The notes under the pieces are model-generated. The model had not been told where the DNA came from, ran no database searches, and was given only the letters and a program-made list of their open reading frames with translations. Position numbers and translations under genes: made by a program. Source: Chloroflexota bacterium (GTDB lineage: Bacteria > Chloroflexota > Anaerolineae > Aggregatilineales > Phototrophicaceae). From it: a DNA stretch of 64,000 bases. Numbering within the stretch: position 1 is the stretch's first letter; each line of letters begins with the position of its first letter. Shown piece by piece: positions 1 through 8,759 of the stretch. The DNA is taken from contig JAPOVL010000013.1 in NCBI GenBank assembly GCA_026708115.1, positions 124,001 to 188,000 of the forward strand. Reading direction: 5' to 3'.

Positions 1-216
1 CCTTCTAATAAAGAGTTCGCGCTAAATCCAACGACAGCTAAGACGCCCATGGAAAGACTCCATGGCACAGAGTGACCTATTAGTTAAGCTGAGGCGCAAG
101 TATTGCGCCATTAGAAGCAGGCTTCTCGATTTCAACGAAGAACTTCTGGGTCCTAATGATAGTAAGTATATTCTCATAATTTTCTGTTAAGTGCAAAGCT
201 TCTGCAAGGCGGCGCC

Positions 217-1692
217 TTATTCCGCCGCTGGACATGCTTTGAGCGTCGCTTCCAACTCCCCCGCCAGCCGTCCCATGAGTTGAACAGTCCGCTGCAAATC
301 GGCTTCGCTACTGCGCGGATTATTCGTGCACATCCTCATAACCGTCTTTCCGCGCAGTTGCGTGCCCGAGGCGAATGCGAACCCGTCATCCAGCAGGCGA
401 CCCACTAGATCGTGTGTTACACGGTTTGCCAGATTCTCATCACCACTCGCCGGCTTGTAGCGAAATGTGACGATGGCCATCTGCGCCGGCGTGACAATCT
501 CCCAGCAGCCAGCTTGGCGCAGCAGCCGCTCCGCCAGTTCCGCATGCTCAAATCCCGCCGCGATGGCCTCGCTGATAGCATCCAGTCCGAAGACCTTCAA
601 ACTCATCCACAATTTCAAGGCGCGAAATTGCCGCGTCAGCTGTATGCCTTGGTACATGAAGTTGATTTCTTCGCCCGCTTGCTCGACGTCTTTCAAGTAT
701 TCCGGCTCTTCCTTGAAAGTCTCGGCCAGCCAGCGTCGTTCTCGCACCAGCACCACGCCGCACTCAATCGGTTGAAACAACCACTTGTGTGCGTCCAATG
801 CCAGCGAATCCGCCCGCGCCAGCCCCTGCAGCCCTCGCTGACCTTTCTCGGTCAGCATGGCTGGCGCGCCGTAGGCGCCATCGACATGGAGCCAAAGACG
901 CTCTTGCTGGCAGAGATCCGCCAGCGCGTCCAATGGATCAACGGCCCCCGTATTCGTTGTGCCGGCGGTGGCGACAACGCAGAAGGGCCGCTTGCCCGCT
1001 GCCCGATCGGCCGCAATCGCCTCTTTCAACATCGGCAGCGACAGCCGGAAGTTTTCATCGCTTGGGATCTTGCGCAGTTGCTCCGGCGCAAAACCCAGCA
1101 CGCGCAATCCACGCGAGACGGCGAAATGGATTTGATCGGAACAATAAGCAACCGCGTGTCCCATATCTCCACCCAGTTGAATCTGCCGCGCCACTGCCAG
1201 CGCCGATAGATTCGCGACCGAACCGCCGCTGACGAAGTTGCCGCCCGCCTCCAAAGGCAAGCCGAAAAGCTGCCGCAGCCAATCCACCGTCAGTCGCTCG
1301 ATCTGCGCTGCGCCCGGTCCTTGCAGCCAGACCGCGTTGAAAATGTTGTAACCGGCGGCCAGCGTATCCGCCATCACGCTGACGAAATTGTTGGCCAGCG
1401 GGATATAGGCAAAGAAACGCGGATGATCCACATGATTGGTCGTGTCCACGACTTGCCGCTCAAACTGCTCCAGAACATCGCGCCAAGGCGAACCCTCCTG
1501 CGGCAATGGCTCGCGCAGAATCGCGTCCAGCGCCCCATAATCCAGCTTTTCCGCCACTGGTCTCTCGGCCCGGTTCGCGTAATAGTCCACCAAGGTATCA
1601 ATGACCTGATAGCCGAATTCCCGCATCTCGTCGCCGTCAAACTGCAAATGGGTTCTCGGTGCTGCTTCGCTCATGCCGACGTCAACTCCCAT
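217..1692 (-). CDS. Group II pyridoxal-phosphate-dependent decarboxylase (aromatic-L-amino-acid decarboxylase-like)
   Basis: 491 aa, the usual length for group II PLP decarboxylases (tyrosine, tryptophan, DOPA, glutamate). Seen directly: the substrate-side loop with [13 protein letters not shown] (residues 86-98), the PLP-stacking His in DQIHFAV (H189), the PLP nitrogen-binding Asp in HVDGAYG (269-275) and the Schiff-base Lys in LDAHKW (K303). These fix the fold and the decarboxylase chemistry but not the amino acid used. The ATG at 1692 shares one base with the TGA of the upstream permease gene (TGATG), implying translational coupling; an alternative start is Met7 (1674). The coupling suggests the permease moves a substrate or product of this cytoplasmic enzyme, which is inference. 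Confidence 0.9.
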   Translation of the reverse strand: MGVDVGMSEAAPRTHLQFDGDEMREFGYQVIDTLVDYYANRAERPVAEKLDYGALDAILREPLPQEGSPWRDVLEQFERQVVDTTNHVDHPRFFAYIPLANNFVSVMADTLAAGYNIFNAVWLQGPGAAQIERLTVDWLRQLFGLPLEAGGNFVSGGSVANLSALAVARQIQLGGDMGHAVAYCSDQIHFAVSRGLRVLGFAPEQLRKIPSDENFRLSLPMLKEAIAADRAAGKRPFCVVATAGTTNTGAVDPLDALADLCQQERLWLHVDGAYGAPAMLTEKGQRGLQGLARADSLALDAHKWLFQPIECGVVLVRERRWLAETFKEEPEYLKDVEQAGEEINFMYQGIQLTRQFRALKLWMSLKVFGLDAISEAIAAGFEHAELAERLLRQAGCWEIVTPAQMAIVTFRYKPASGDENLANRVTHDLVGRLLDDGFAFASGTQLRGKTVMRMCTNNPRSSEADLQRTVQLMGRLAGELEATLKACPAAE

Positions 1693-2435
1693 CAGAAAAT
1701 CGCGTTAAAGCCGATCACGACCAGCACAGCCAGCGCCAACCGGTTGAGCAGGGGCTTGCTAAAATGGTTGCCCGCGCGTACGCCAATCGTTGTGCCTAGA
1801 AAAATCAGCGGCGAGAGCAGCAGCGCGCTCGCGACTACCTCAAGGCTCATTGTCCGGGACAAGAAGAGCAGAAGCAGCACTTGAATGGGCGTATTTAGCA
1901 GAAACAGTGTCATCGTGAAGGCCCGCGCCTGATGCGCGCGGAACTCGCGCGTCGTCATCCACAGTACCAGCGGCGGTCCCCCCATGGCCACCAAGCCTTG
2001 CAAGATCCCGCTGACTGCAAACGCGGCGACCGACAAGGGCAGGGGAGGATCTCGCCTCAATTGCCGCGCAGCAGCAAAACGGATGGCGACGCCGATCAAT
2101 ACGCCAATGCCCACCAGCGGCTTGACATCCGAGCCATTTATGTCCTCAACAAGCAACAGCAGCATAATGCCGATCGGTACAGTCGCGTAGCGCACGATAG
2201 CCGCCAACTTCACATCTGACCAAGGGATATAATCCCGCAATTGCCAGGCTCCCGCCATCACCTGTATGCCGATCGCCAAGGTTGTTAGCGCCACCGCTTG
2301 CGACAAGCTATAGCCTGCATCGACCAGCAGCGGCACGGCGATCATACCCAGCGCGAAACCGAGCGCGCCTTGCACAAAGCTGCCAAAGAGCATTATCAGA
2401 CCGGCCAAGATCAGCGGCATAGGCCGTCCCGCCAC
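1692..2435 (-). CDS. TauE/SafE-family sulfite/sulfonate-type permease
   Basis: 247 aa, almost wholly hydrophobic with about eight membrane segments. The two half-repeats characteristic of TauE/SafE are visible: the N-terminal LIMLFGSFVQGALGFALGM stretch and the C-terminal VSGILQGLVAMGGPPLVLW stretch, each with the small-residue G-x-G pattern. The family (DUF81) exports or imports small anions such as sulfite, sulfoacetate or other organic anions in the inner membrane; substrate here unknown. It is the first gene of a two-gene minus-strand operon with the downstream decarboxylase, overlapping by one base. A role linked to an amine or amino acid is possible only by context. Confidence 0.85.
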   Translation of the reverse strand: MAGRPMPLILAGLIMLFGSFVQGALGFALGMIAVPLLVDAGYSLSQAVALTTLAIGIQVMAGAWQLRDYIPWSDVKLAAIVRYATVPIGIMLLLLVEDINGSDVKPLVGIGVLIGVAIRFAAARQLRRDPPLPLSVAAFAVSGILQGLVAMGGPPLVLWMTTREFRAHQARAFTMTLFLLNTPIQVLLLLFLSRTMSLEVVASALLLSPLIFLGTTIGVRAGNHFSKPLLNRLALAVLVVIGFNAIF

Positions 2436-2491
2436 CAGACATCAACAACGCGGAAAGTGTCACACAGTCCTGGACGATCCACAAGTCTGTA

Positions 2492-2590
2492 CTGTTTATG
2501 TAAACTCCGGCGCTCATGCGAAAAGCAGACCTGTTATTTTGCCTGAGCGCGCCATGCCTGGAATTTTGTCGCTCCCGCCCAGCGGCTCTG
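2492..2590 (+). repeat. R-element copy 1
   Basis: Contains the left motif TTTATGTAAA, then CTCATGCG, the central TTATTTTGC-TGAGCGCG, and the right end CCAGCGGCTCT. The same order of motifs is found in copy 9 (53409) and, inverted, in copy 2 (2841). Non-coding, intergenic. Confidence 0.75.
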
Positions 2591-2840
2591 GCTCGCTCTT
2601 GACGCCGCAATAGGACGCTGGCCCGGTGTTTCCACGGCAATTTGGACAGCCCCCTTTGTGCAATGCGTACAAAGTCTGCGACATCGCTTCTCGGGCTGCG
2701 TATAAGAGGCTATGGAATATCGCGGGTTCAAGCGCCTTCAAAATCACCCCAAGTTCCCTGCGGGTCAAGTGCGTTATGCGTCCAACGCCGATACAATTAA
2801 GTTATAGGGAACGTGCCGAAATGCGCTGCGGAGACGCGGG

Positions 2841-2942
2841 GAGCCGCTCAGCGCGCAACCGGCGAATTGTCCACAAGAATGCCGCGCTCGCGCAAAACAA
2901 CAAGCCCTCTCGTCGCATGAGCGTCGTGGTTTACATAAACAG
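2841..2942 (-). repeat. R-element copy 2
   Basis: Reverse-complement copy: reading the minus strand gives GTTTATGTAAAC, CTCATGCGACGAG, TTTTGCGCGAGCGCGGC, CGCCGGTTGCGCGCTGAGCGG. Forms an inverted pair with copy 1, so the two could base-pair as a long stem if transcribed together. Confidence 0.75.
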
Positions 2943-3044
2943 CTACGCCCGTAAGCTGTAGAACTAGTTTTCGTGAGCGTGGTCATTTAATCTGAAAGGA
3001 GTCTGGCAAGCCAGCCAATCTATCGGCTGCGCTGCCCAATCAAG

Positions 3045-3275
3045 ATGGACGATCGTAAAATCACGGAACTGACTGTCGACGAGTTGGAAGAGATCATCAA
3101 ACGCACCGTGAAGAAGTCCGTTGCCGAAGTCATGATCGAATTCGCGATGGAAGCCGATATCGAAGCGCAGATTGCCTACGAGGCGGAATTGAACGATATG
3201 CTGCGCAACGAAATGCAATCCTACGGCAAGGTCCATGTCACCGATATGGGAATGATGTCTAAAGCGGATGATTAA
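3045..3275 (+). CDS. Small conserved-looking hypothetical protein
   Basis: 76 aa, acidic and helical, beginning MDDRKITELTVDELEEIIKR. The pattern TELTVDELxxII resembles the short proteins often found as antitoxin-like or unknown partners in Chloroflexota and Cyanobacteria, but no partner toxin gene is adjacent, so no function is claimed. Codon use is like that of its neighbours. A GAAAGGAG sequence lies about 45 bases upstream, too far to serve this ATG as a ribosome site; an initiation site nearer the start is not obvious. A GC hairpin follows directly, before the nitroreductase gene. Confidence 0.55.
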   Translation: MDDRKITELTVDELEEIIKRTVKKSVAEVMIEFAMEADIEAQIAYEAELNDMLRNEMQSYGKVHVTDMGMMSKADD

Positions 3276-3278
3276 CCC

Positions 3279-3299
3279 GGGGGGCGGGCCTGGCCCCCC
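3279..3299. other. GC hairpin between small gene and nitroreductase
   Basis: A 7-bp stem (GGGGGGC with GCCCCCC) and 7-base loop lie just after the stop codon at 3275. No T-run follows, so it is a weak terminator candidate at best; it may serve as an mRNA-end or attenuation hairpin ahead of the nitroreductase. Confidence 0.4.
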
Positions 3300-3330
3300 A
3301 TCGGTTCAACATAATCTGGAGAGATAACTT

Positions 3331-3846
3331 ATGCAGGTTTGGGACGCGATTCAAAACAAACGAGCCATCCGCGATTTCCGGCAGGAACCGCTAAAGCCCG
3401 CGGACGTGGAACGGATCTTGCAAGCGGGCAGGCGTTCCCAAAGCTCAAAGAACAGCCAACCCTGGCATTTCATTGCTGTTCAAGATAAAGATCGCCTGGC
3501 AAAGCTGGCGCAGCTAGGCGCCGGCATGGGGCACGTCGCCGGCGCCGCCCTCTGTATCGTGATCGTGGTGCCCACCCAGAACGAACGGACCTTGTGGCAC
3601 TTCTTTGATTCCGGGCAGAGCGCTGCCTATATGCAGCTGGCAGCTACCGAGATCGGCATTGGCTCTTGCCTTGGCACCATCTACCAACCAGACGACGCGC
3701 GCGCTCTCTTGGGTATTCCCGATGGCTACCAAACGCGGTTGGTGATCTCCTTCGGCTATCCGGCCGATAAAACCGAAGCCGAGCGAGCCCTGCGGGCTGG
3801 CGGCAGAAGGGTCTTCGACGACGTTGTTCATTGGGAGACCTGGTAA
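3331..3846 (+). CDS. Nitroreductase-family FMN oxidoreductase
   Basis: 171 aa, at the short end of the family. Seen: the N-terminal FMN-phosphate motif with KRAIRDFRQEPL (10-21), the RSQSSKNSQPWHFIAV segment (about 36-51) that matches the S-x-x-N-x-QPW signature, and the C-terminal G-I-G-S-C-L and VISFGYPA segment that closes the flavin pocket. Family members reduce nitroaromatics, quinones or enones, or dehalogenate, with NAD(P)H, usually as cytoplasmic dimers; the substrate cannot be read from the sequence. A good ribosome site (GGAGAG) precedes the ATG. It is alone on its strand, preceded by the small gene and followed by about 290 bases without a gene. Confidence 0.88.
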   Translation: MQVWDAIQNKRAIRDFRQEPLKPADVERILQAGRRSQSSKNSQPWHFIAVQDKDRLAKLAQLGAGMGHVAGAALCIVIVVPTQNERTLWHFFDSGQSAAYMQLAATEIGIGSCLGTIYQPDDARALLGIPDGYQTRLVISFGYPADKTEAERALRAGGRRVFDDVVHWETW

Positions 3847-4072
3847 AACATGCCGCTTGCGCCCAGCTAACGCCGGGCGCGCCTCTAGCGAAGTCGCAGG
3901 ACATGCCAAAAGAAATAGCCTAACAGCCAGTCGGGATTGGCCTCCGCCAGTTGTCCCCTGCGCCGCTGCAGAGCCGGGTCGGCTCGATCCGGAACAACCC
4001 CCGCTTGAGCGCTTGACCCCCATCGCAGAACTGAGGCTTGTTTGCCGCTCCGTCTCGGTAATTGCTTCAGTA

Positions 4073-4100
4073 TTGTAGATTGCGTCCCTGCCGCTAGAAT
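4073..4100 (+). promoter_or_regulatory. Promoter of first membrane-protein paralogue
   Basis: TTGTAG, 16-base spacer, then GC-TAGAAT with the last base 37 bases before the ATG at 4138. The same GCTAGAAT sits at the same distance ahead of the two following paralogues, which is the main support for calling it a promoter. Confidence 0.6.
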
Positions 4101-4137
4101 TCACGCAGCATCCGGCTGCTGAAGGGCATATTCGCTC

Positions 4138-5883
4138 ATGTCCCGATTGCTCAGAGTCATGCGCGGCCACCTGCACTTCCTGGTGCTTGTGACGGCGCTA
4201 ATCGTCGTGATGACATATCCGACGATCTTCTATGTATTTGACCCGGATGTCTTCTGGCTGCCTACCACCGTTCAGGATGTTTGGACAAAAATATGGAACA
4301 TCTGGTACGGTAAGCTGCTTGTGACTGGACAAGCGGAGTTTCTATACACGGATTTGATGTTTTATCCCGAAGGCGTCTCATTAGCCTATCATACCTTCTC
4401 CATTCCCCATATCTTGGTAGCCGGCGTCTTGGAAACGTTCATGCCGGTAGACAAAGCCTATAACCTTGCCTATTTGTTCTTCATTTTTACCGCCGCGCTT
4501 TCGGCTTACGTCTATCTGCTCTATCTGTTCAGGAATAAGTGGATTGGTCTCTTTGGCGCGGTCATCTTCGGCTGCAGCAGCTATGTCATCGGGCGGCCTT
4601 CCCAGCCTGACGTGACAATTGTCGCCACCATACCGCTCTCGCTCTATTTCTTCCACAGAGCCGTGCTGGAAAAGCGCTGGTCCCTGGCAGCGCTGTCCGG
4701 TTTCTTGACCGGCGCCACAGCTTTCATTGGCATCTATTCCTATGTTTGTCTGCTCATGGCTCTCGGCTTGTTTATTTTCTACTTCGCCCTACGGCGCTGG
4801 CGACATCCGGGCTTCTGGCTCCGGGTCATTGCGCTGCTCGTTATTGCCGGGTCAATTGGCATGCTTCGCGTCTATCCCATGCTGCGCGACGTCGACTCTC
4901 TCGAACATGCCCTTGCAAAGAATCATGGCGAGGAATCCAACAACGATCTGCTGCAGTACTTCGTCAATCTGGATCATCCTTTCACCACGCCATTTTTCAG
5001 AGAATTTTTTGGATTAAAGATACACCCGCGCCACAACACCTCCTATCTTGGCTACATTCCGCTCGCGCTCATCATATTTGGATTCACGCGCTCAGCCTAC
5101 CGGCGCAAAATGCTCCTCTGGCTGTACCTGATGATTCCCTTTCTTGTTCTGCGGCTCGGCACTGCGCTTACCATCAACGGACAGCGCTACGACGCGATCG
5201 TATTGCCCAAACAATTGCTGGACAACTTGTTTCCTTCTATATTCGCCGCGATTTATTCGCCTGACTACTTTTATAGCGGCGCGCTGATTCCATTGGCTGT
5301 TCTATCCTGCTACGGCCTGCTGACGATCCTGCGCGTCATGTCGAAGCGCTTGCGCTTCTCCTTCATTGTTCTTGTTGTGCTTGCGACCGCCTGCGAGTAT
5401 TATGTCGCGCGAGACGATTTCTTCCTTGCCGATCAGCAGCTTGCCTTCCTCGATTGGCTGGCGACAGAAGGCGACCAGGATTCCATACGGCTCATCCACG
5501 TGCCGATGGGACGCGTCAATGCCAAGCGCTTTAACTTTTACCAGACCTTGTCGGGTCATCCACATGCCGAAGGGGTCGCCGACCGCACGCCCCCCGCCGC
5601 CTATTCTTATATCAACAGCAACCTCTTGCTAGGCACATGGATTGCCAGTGAAAGCATTCAATGCCAACTCAAGAATGAGAGCCAGTATCTGGCTGCGATA
5701 GACGCGCTGGCACGGGACGGCTTCAGCCATGTCCTCATGCATCGCCAGCTTTGGAATTCGCCTTATGTGGCTGACAGCTTTTTATCTACTCATGCCAGTT
5801 ACCAAGACGATTTCTCCGCGATCTACCGCTTGTCTGACCTGCGTCACAGTTGCCCGAAGCATACGCCCGGTCACGATGCGTAA
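4138..5883 (+). CDS. Polytopic GT-C-like membrane protein, internally deleted paralogue 1
   Basis: 581 aa, the first of three tandem paralogues. The N-terminal part has many membrane helices with first-loop features shared by all three copies: VFDPDVFWLPTT, the aromatic W-x-x-I-W-N-x-W-Y motif, and F-Y-P-E-G-V-S-L-A. This layout (hydrophobic core, acidic first loop, soluble C-terminal part) resembles GT-C-type glycosyltransferases that use lipid-linked sugars, but no catalytic residue is proved. Compared with copies 2 and 3, the protein ends just after S-C-P-x-x-x-P-G-H and lacks about 255 residues of soluble C-terminal domain. The missing end survives as a frameshifted scrap at 5897-5992. 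It may be a shortened working protein or an early pseudogene. Confidence 0.75.
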   Translation: MSRLLRVMRGHLHFLVLVTALIVVMTYPTIFYVFDPDVFWLPTTVQDVWTKIWNIWYGKLLVTGQAEFLYTDLMFYPEGVSLAYHTFSIPHILVAGVLETFMPVDKAYNLAYLFFIFTAALSAYVYLLYLFRNKWIGLFGAVIFGCSSYVIGRPSQPDVTIVATIPLSLYFFHRAVLEKRWSLAALSGFLTGATAFIGIYSYVCLLMALGLFIFYFALRRWRHPGFWLRVIALLVIAGSIGMLRVYPMLRDVDSLEHALAKNHGEESNNDLLQYFVNLDHPFTTPFFREFFGLKIHPRHNTSYLGYIPLALIIFGFTRSAYRRKMLLWLYLMIPFLVLRLGTALTINGQRYDAIVLPKQLLDNLFPSIFAAIYSPDYFYSGALIPLAVLSCYGLLTILRVMSKRLRFSFIVLVVLATACEYYVARDDFFLADQQLAFLDWLATEGDQDSIRLIHVPMGRVNAKRFNFYQTLSGHPHAEGVADRTPPAAYSYINSNLLLGTWIASESIQCQLKNESQYLAAIDALARDGFSHVLMHRQLWNSPYVADSFLSTHASYQDDFSAIYRLSDLRHSCPKHTPGHDA

Positions 5884-5896
5884 AACGTGGAGTCAT

Positions 5897-5992
5897 GTTT
5901 ACGGCCGTCGACGCAACGCGAAACAGAGCCAGCCCGGTGCCATCTTTTCTCATCAGCCTCCCTATTATAAAACGCTCGAACACGGCAGTTAA
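5897..5992 (+). pseudogene. Remnant of the C-terminal tail of paralogue 1
   Basis: Read in the frame starting GTT at 5897, it gives VYGRRRNAKQSQPGAI followed by a short end and TAA. This lines up with the tail of paralogue 2 (VYHVDSKKSQPGTI) and paralogue 3 (VYESQSGQSQRGTI), at nearly the same distance from the stop. It is one frame off from the 581-aa ORF. So the gene once had the full length and lost an internal block of roughly 230 residues with a frame change. Confidence 0.75.
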
Positions 5993-6080
5993 GGATTATT
6001 ACTAAACATTTTGCTATCGATAACTTTGCCACAGTTCTTCGTTTTTCTGACTGCTGAGTCATGGCGAGATTATCGGAGAA

Positions 6081-6089
6081 TGCTAGAAT
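6081..6089 (+). promoter_or_regulatory. Extended -10 promoter of paralogue 2
   Basis: TGCTAGAAT, an extended -10 element (TG-N-TAGAAT), ends 37 bases before the ATG at 6127, matching the spacing ahead of paralogues 1 and 3. No clear -35 box is seen, as is usual for extended -10 promoters. Confidence 0.6.
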
Positions 6090-6126
6090 ACCTGGGTATC
6101 AAATGACCTGACGCGATCTGGTTTTC

Positions 6127-8637
6127 ATGTCAACAATTCTTAGAATCCTGCGCAACCACTTCCATTTCATAATCGTCGTTGCCATTCTCCTGGTCTTGAT
6201 GACCTGGCCCACCATCGTCTATGTCTTTAAATCCGACGTCTTCTGGTTGCCCACCACCGTCTACGATGCCTGGACCAATATCTGGAATGCCTGGTACGCT
6301 GAACTGATCCTGGCCGGCAAAGCCGAACTGCTCTACACCGATTTGATGTTCTATCCCGAAGGCGTATCACTCGCCTTCCACAGCTATTCGCTGCCGCATG
6401 TCGTGATGCTCAACGCATTAAGCTCTATCTTGCCGCTCTCGAATGCTTACAATCTCTCCTACTTGATAATCATTTTCTCAACGACTTTGTCCGCCTATAT
6501 CTACCTGCTTTATCTCTTCAGGCTAAAGTGGGTTAGCTTGTTAGGCGCGATCATCTTCGGTTGCAGCATATATGTCATCGCACGTCCTTCGCAGCCGCTG
6601 GTAACGACAATTGCCACAATGCCCCTATCGCTTTATTTTTTTCACCGCGCCGTGCTGGAAAAGCGCCGGTCTTTGGCAGCGCTGTCCGGATTGCTGGTTG
6701 GCGCAACTGCTTTCATTGGCATCTATACCTATGTCTGTCTTCTCATAGCGCTCGGACTTTACATCCTGTATTTCGCGCTGATGCGCTGGCGGCATCGGGG
6801 CTTCTGGATGACTGTGTTTCTGGTGTTGGCGGTTGCCGGACCCATTGGTCTGGCTCGGGCTTATCCCATGTTAGCCGATTCACCGGCCATGGAGCAGGCG
6901 CTAACCAAAGGCGGCGGAGAAGAAATGAACACCGACCTGGTTCATTTTTTCGTCAATTATGACCACCCCGTTATGACCCCTGTTTTTCATCAATTATTTG
7001 GGCTGGAGACCGATACGCGTTGGAGTTCCTCTTACCTGGGATATATCCCCCTGGCGCTGATCGCCATAGGATTGCTCAGACAAACGTACAGGCGCAAGAT
7101 GCTCTTCTGGCTCTACTTGATGGCGCCCTTTCTCGTATTGCGGCTCGGCTCTCACCTGACGATCAATGACCAAGAATTCAGCGACATCCTGTTGCCCAAA
7201 CACTTTCTGGACGAGCTCCTGCCTTCCGTGTTTGAAGCGATCTACGCGCCGGACTATTTTCATAGCGGCGCGCTCCTGCCATTGGCGGTATTGTCCTGCT
7301 ACGGTGCTTTGACCCTCCTGCGCTTCTTTTCTCAACGATACCGCTGGCCGCTGGTCGTCTTGCTCATCCTCGGCGTCGCTTTTGAATACTACAACTCACT
7401 GGAACATGTTGTCATTCGCGATGAGCAACTCGCCTTTCTCGATTGGTTGGCTCGGGAAGACAGCCAAGACGAGATCCGACTGATCAACGTGCCGATGGGG
7501 CGTGTCAACGCCAAACTGTATGACTTTTATCAGACTTTGTCAGGTTATCCGCATGCCGAGGGGGTTGCCGGACGCACGCCGAATGCAGCTTACAGTTATA
7601 TCAATAACAATCCCTTACTGAACGTGTGGAGCGCCAACAAGAGCGTACACTGCCGGCTCTCAAATCAAAGCCAGTATCTGGCCGCTCTGGACGCGCTGTT
7701 GATGGACGGTTTCACACACATCGTCATGCACCCAAAAGCATTCTTCGCGTCGAAAGTTGAAGATAGCTTTGCCTTTGCCGAAGCGGGGTTCCAGAATGAA
7801 TACGCTGCTGTCTACCGTCTATTCGACCTGCGCGGAAGTTGCCCGGACGAAATGCCCGGCCATGAAATCGCTGCGCATCTGAAGGAATTCTTCAGCTTGC
7901 CAGCGCCGACTCCCAAACGCAACGAGACTATCTTGAGTCTGCATCCGCACCGTCTTCTCGGGTCAACACTGTTCCGCTTCTATACCCGCCAAGCTGCCAA
8001 ATGGAAGAGTTTGATTCACATTTCGGGTGATGCGGGGGGCCAAATACAAATCCAGTCTTCGGACGAGCGCTCTTCGGACAAAGACAGTATCGTCAACCGA
8101 AATAGTATTGTCTGGCTTGTCTACGACCCGCAAGAAACGGACCTTCACAGCGTCCCCTTTTATAATGATTGGTTTGTCAAGCAATATCGACAATGCAAAC
8201 GCGCGCACAATAGTTTCCGCATCAGGGTCGAATTGTATATTCGCAGACTGTTTTCCTGTGATCTGGTAGATGCGGATACTTCGCTCGCAGTACGTTACGA
8301 CAACGGCATTCAGTTGGCCAATAGACTATACAGCGTCACGAACAATGAATTGCAAGTTTACTTATGGTGGTCGGAACCTCGTAGAGGCGACCATGCTTAT
8401 TCGATTCAGATTTTCGATAGCGAGGGCGTGAAGGCCGCCCAGGTAGATCATGTCATCCGCTATGACCCGCTAGCATATCGCCGCATTGACATTTCGCAAC
8501 TTCCTCCCGGCGACTATTCCGCGCGGCTGATCGTGTACCACGTCGACAGCAAAAAGAGCCAGCCCGGGACCATCATGCAAAACCAGCATTCCTTCCTCAG
8601 AGAACTGGAGATCGCTCATTTCAGCGTTCTGGACTAA
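6127..8637 (+). CDS. Polytopic GT-C-like membrane protein, paralogue 2
   Basis: 836 aa. Hydrophobic N-terminal half (to about residue 400) with the shared loop motifs VFKSDVFWLPTT, W-x-N-I-W-N-A-W-Y and FYPEGVSLAFH. The soluble middle part carries INVPMGRVNAK and SGYPHAEGVAGRTP, conserved in all three copies. The last 110 residues look like a beta-sandwich, with YDNGIQLAN and LPPGDYSARLIVY. Family function is unknown; the architecture suggests an enzyme or flippase-like protein acting on lipid-linked sugars at the outer face of the membrane, which is inference. It has its own promoter and a weak ribosome site. It is the most complete match to copy 1, including wording across the deletion point. 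Confidence 0.8.
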   Translation: MSTILRILRNHFHFIIVVAILLVLMTWPTIVYVFKSDVFWLPTTVYDAWTNIWNAWYAELILAGKAELLYTDLMFYPEGVSLAFHSYSLPHVVMLNALSSILPLSNAYNLSYLIIIFSTTLSAYIYLLYLFRLKWVSLLGAIIFGCSIYVIARPSQPLVTTIATMPLSLYFFHRAVLEKRRSLAALSGLLVGATAFIGIYTYVCLLIALGLYILYFALMRWRHRGFWMTVFLVLAVAGPIGLARAYPMLADSPAMEQALTKGGGEEMNTDLVHFFVNYDHPVMTPVFHQLFGLETDTRWSSSYLGYIPLALIAIGLLRQTYRRKMLFWLYLMAPFLVLRLGSHLTINDQEFSDILLPKHFLDELLPSVFEAIYAPDYFHSGALLPLAVLSCYGALTLLRFFSQRYRWPLVVLLILGVAFEYYNSLEHVVIRDEQLAFLDWLAREDSQDEIRLINVPMGRVNAKLYDFYQTLSGYPHAEGVAGRTPNAAYSYINNNPLLNVWSANKSVHCRLSNQSQYLAALDALLMDGFTHIVMHPKAFFASKVEDSFAFAEAGFQNEYAAVYRLFDLRGSCPDEMPGHEIAAHLKEFFSLPAPTPKRNETILSLHPHRLLGSTLFRFYTRQAAKWKSLIHISGDAGGQIQIQSSDERSSDKDSIVNRNSIVWLVYDPQETDLHSVPFYNDWFVKQYRQCKRAHNSFRIRVELYIRRLFSCDLVDADTSLAVRYDNGIQLANRLYSVTNNELQVYLWWSEPRRGDHAYSIQIFDSEGVKAAQVDHVIRYDPLAYRRIDISQLPPGDYSARLIVYHVDSKKSQPGTIMQNQHSFLRELEIAHFSVLD

Positions 8638-8714
8638 ACGAGTGATCGAGCGATTCCGATTTTCGCTAGCGGCAGAAACTGATTTCCTCCGTTGCTGGGC
8701 TGCTTGGGATGCAG

Positions 8715-8723
8715 TGCTAGAAT
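8715..8723 (+). promoter_or_regulatory. Extended -10 promoter of paralogue 3
   Basis: TGCTAGAAT, the same nine bases as ahead of paralogue 2, ends 36 bases before the ATG at 8760. This repeated spacing also supports 8760 as the start rather than the TTG at 8742. Confidence 0.6.
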
Positions 8724-8759
8724 GCGAGTGTCCCAAGTTTATTGTCCCGTCGAGGGTAT

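Larger units (their letters stand above)
2436..3044. other. Intergenic region flanked by an inverted R-element pair
   Basis: No convincing gene. The short open frames here have no family resemblance and run through repeats. The stretch holds R-element copy 1 (plus) and copy 2 (minus) facing each other about 250 bases apart, with unrecognised sequence between them. It separates the divergently transcribed permease and the small gene at 3045. Confidence 0.6.

Noticed and set aside
1..216. Partial gene at the left end
   Set aside because: Short stretch with small dyads (GGCGCAAGTATTGCGCC, GAAGCAGGCTTC) but no open frame with protein-like content.
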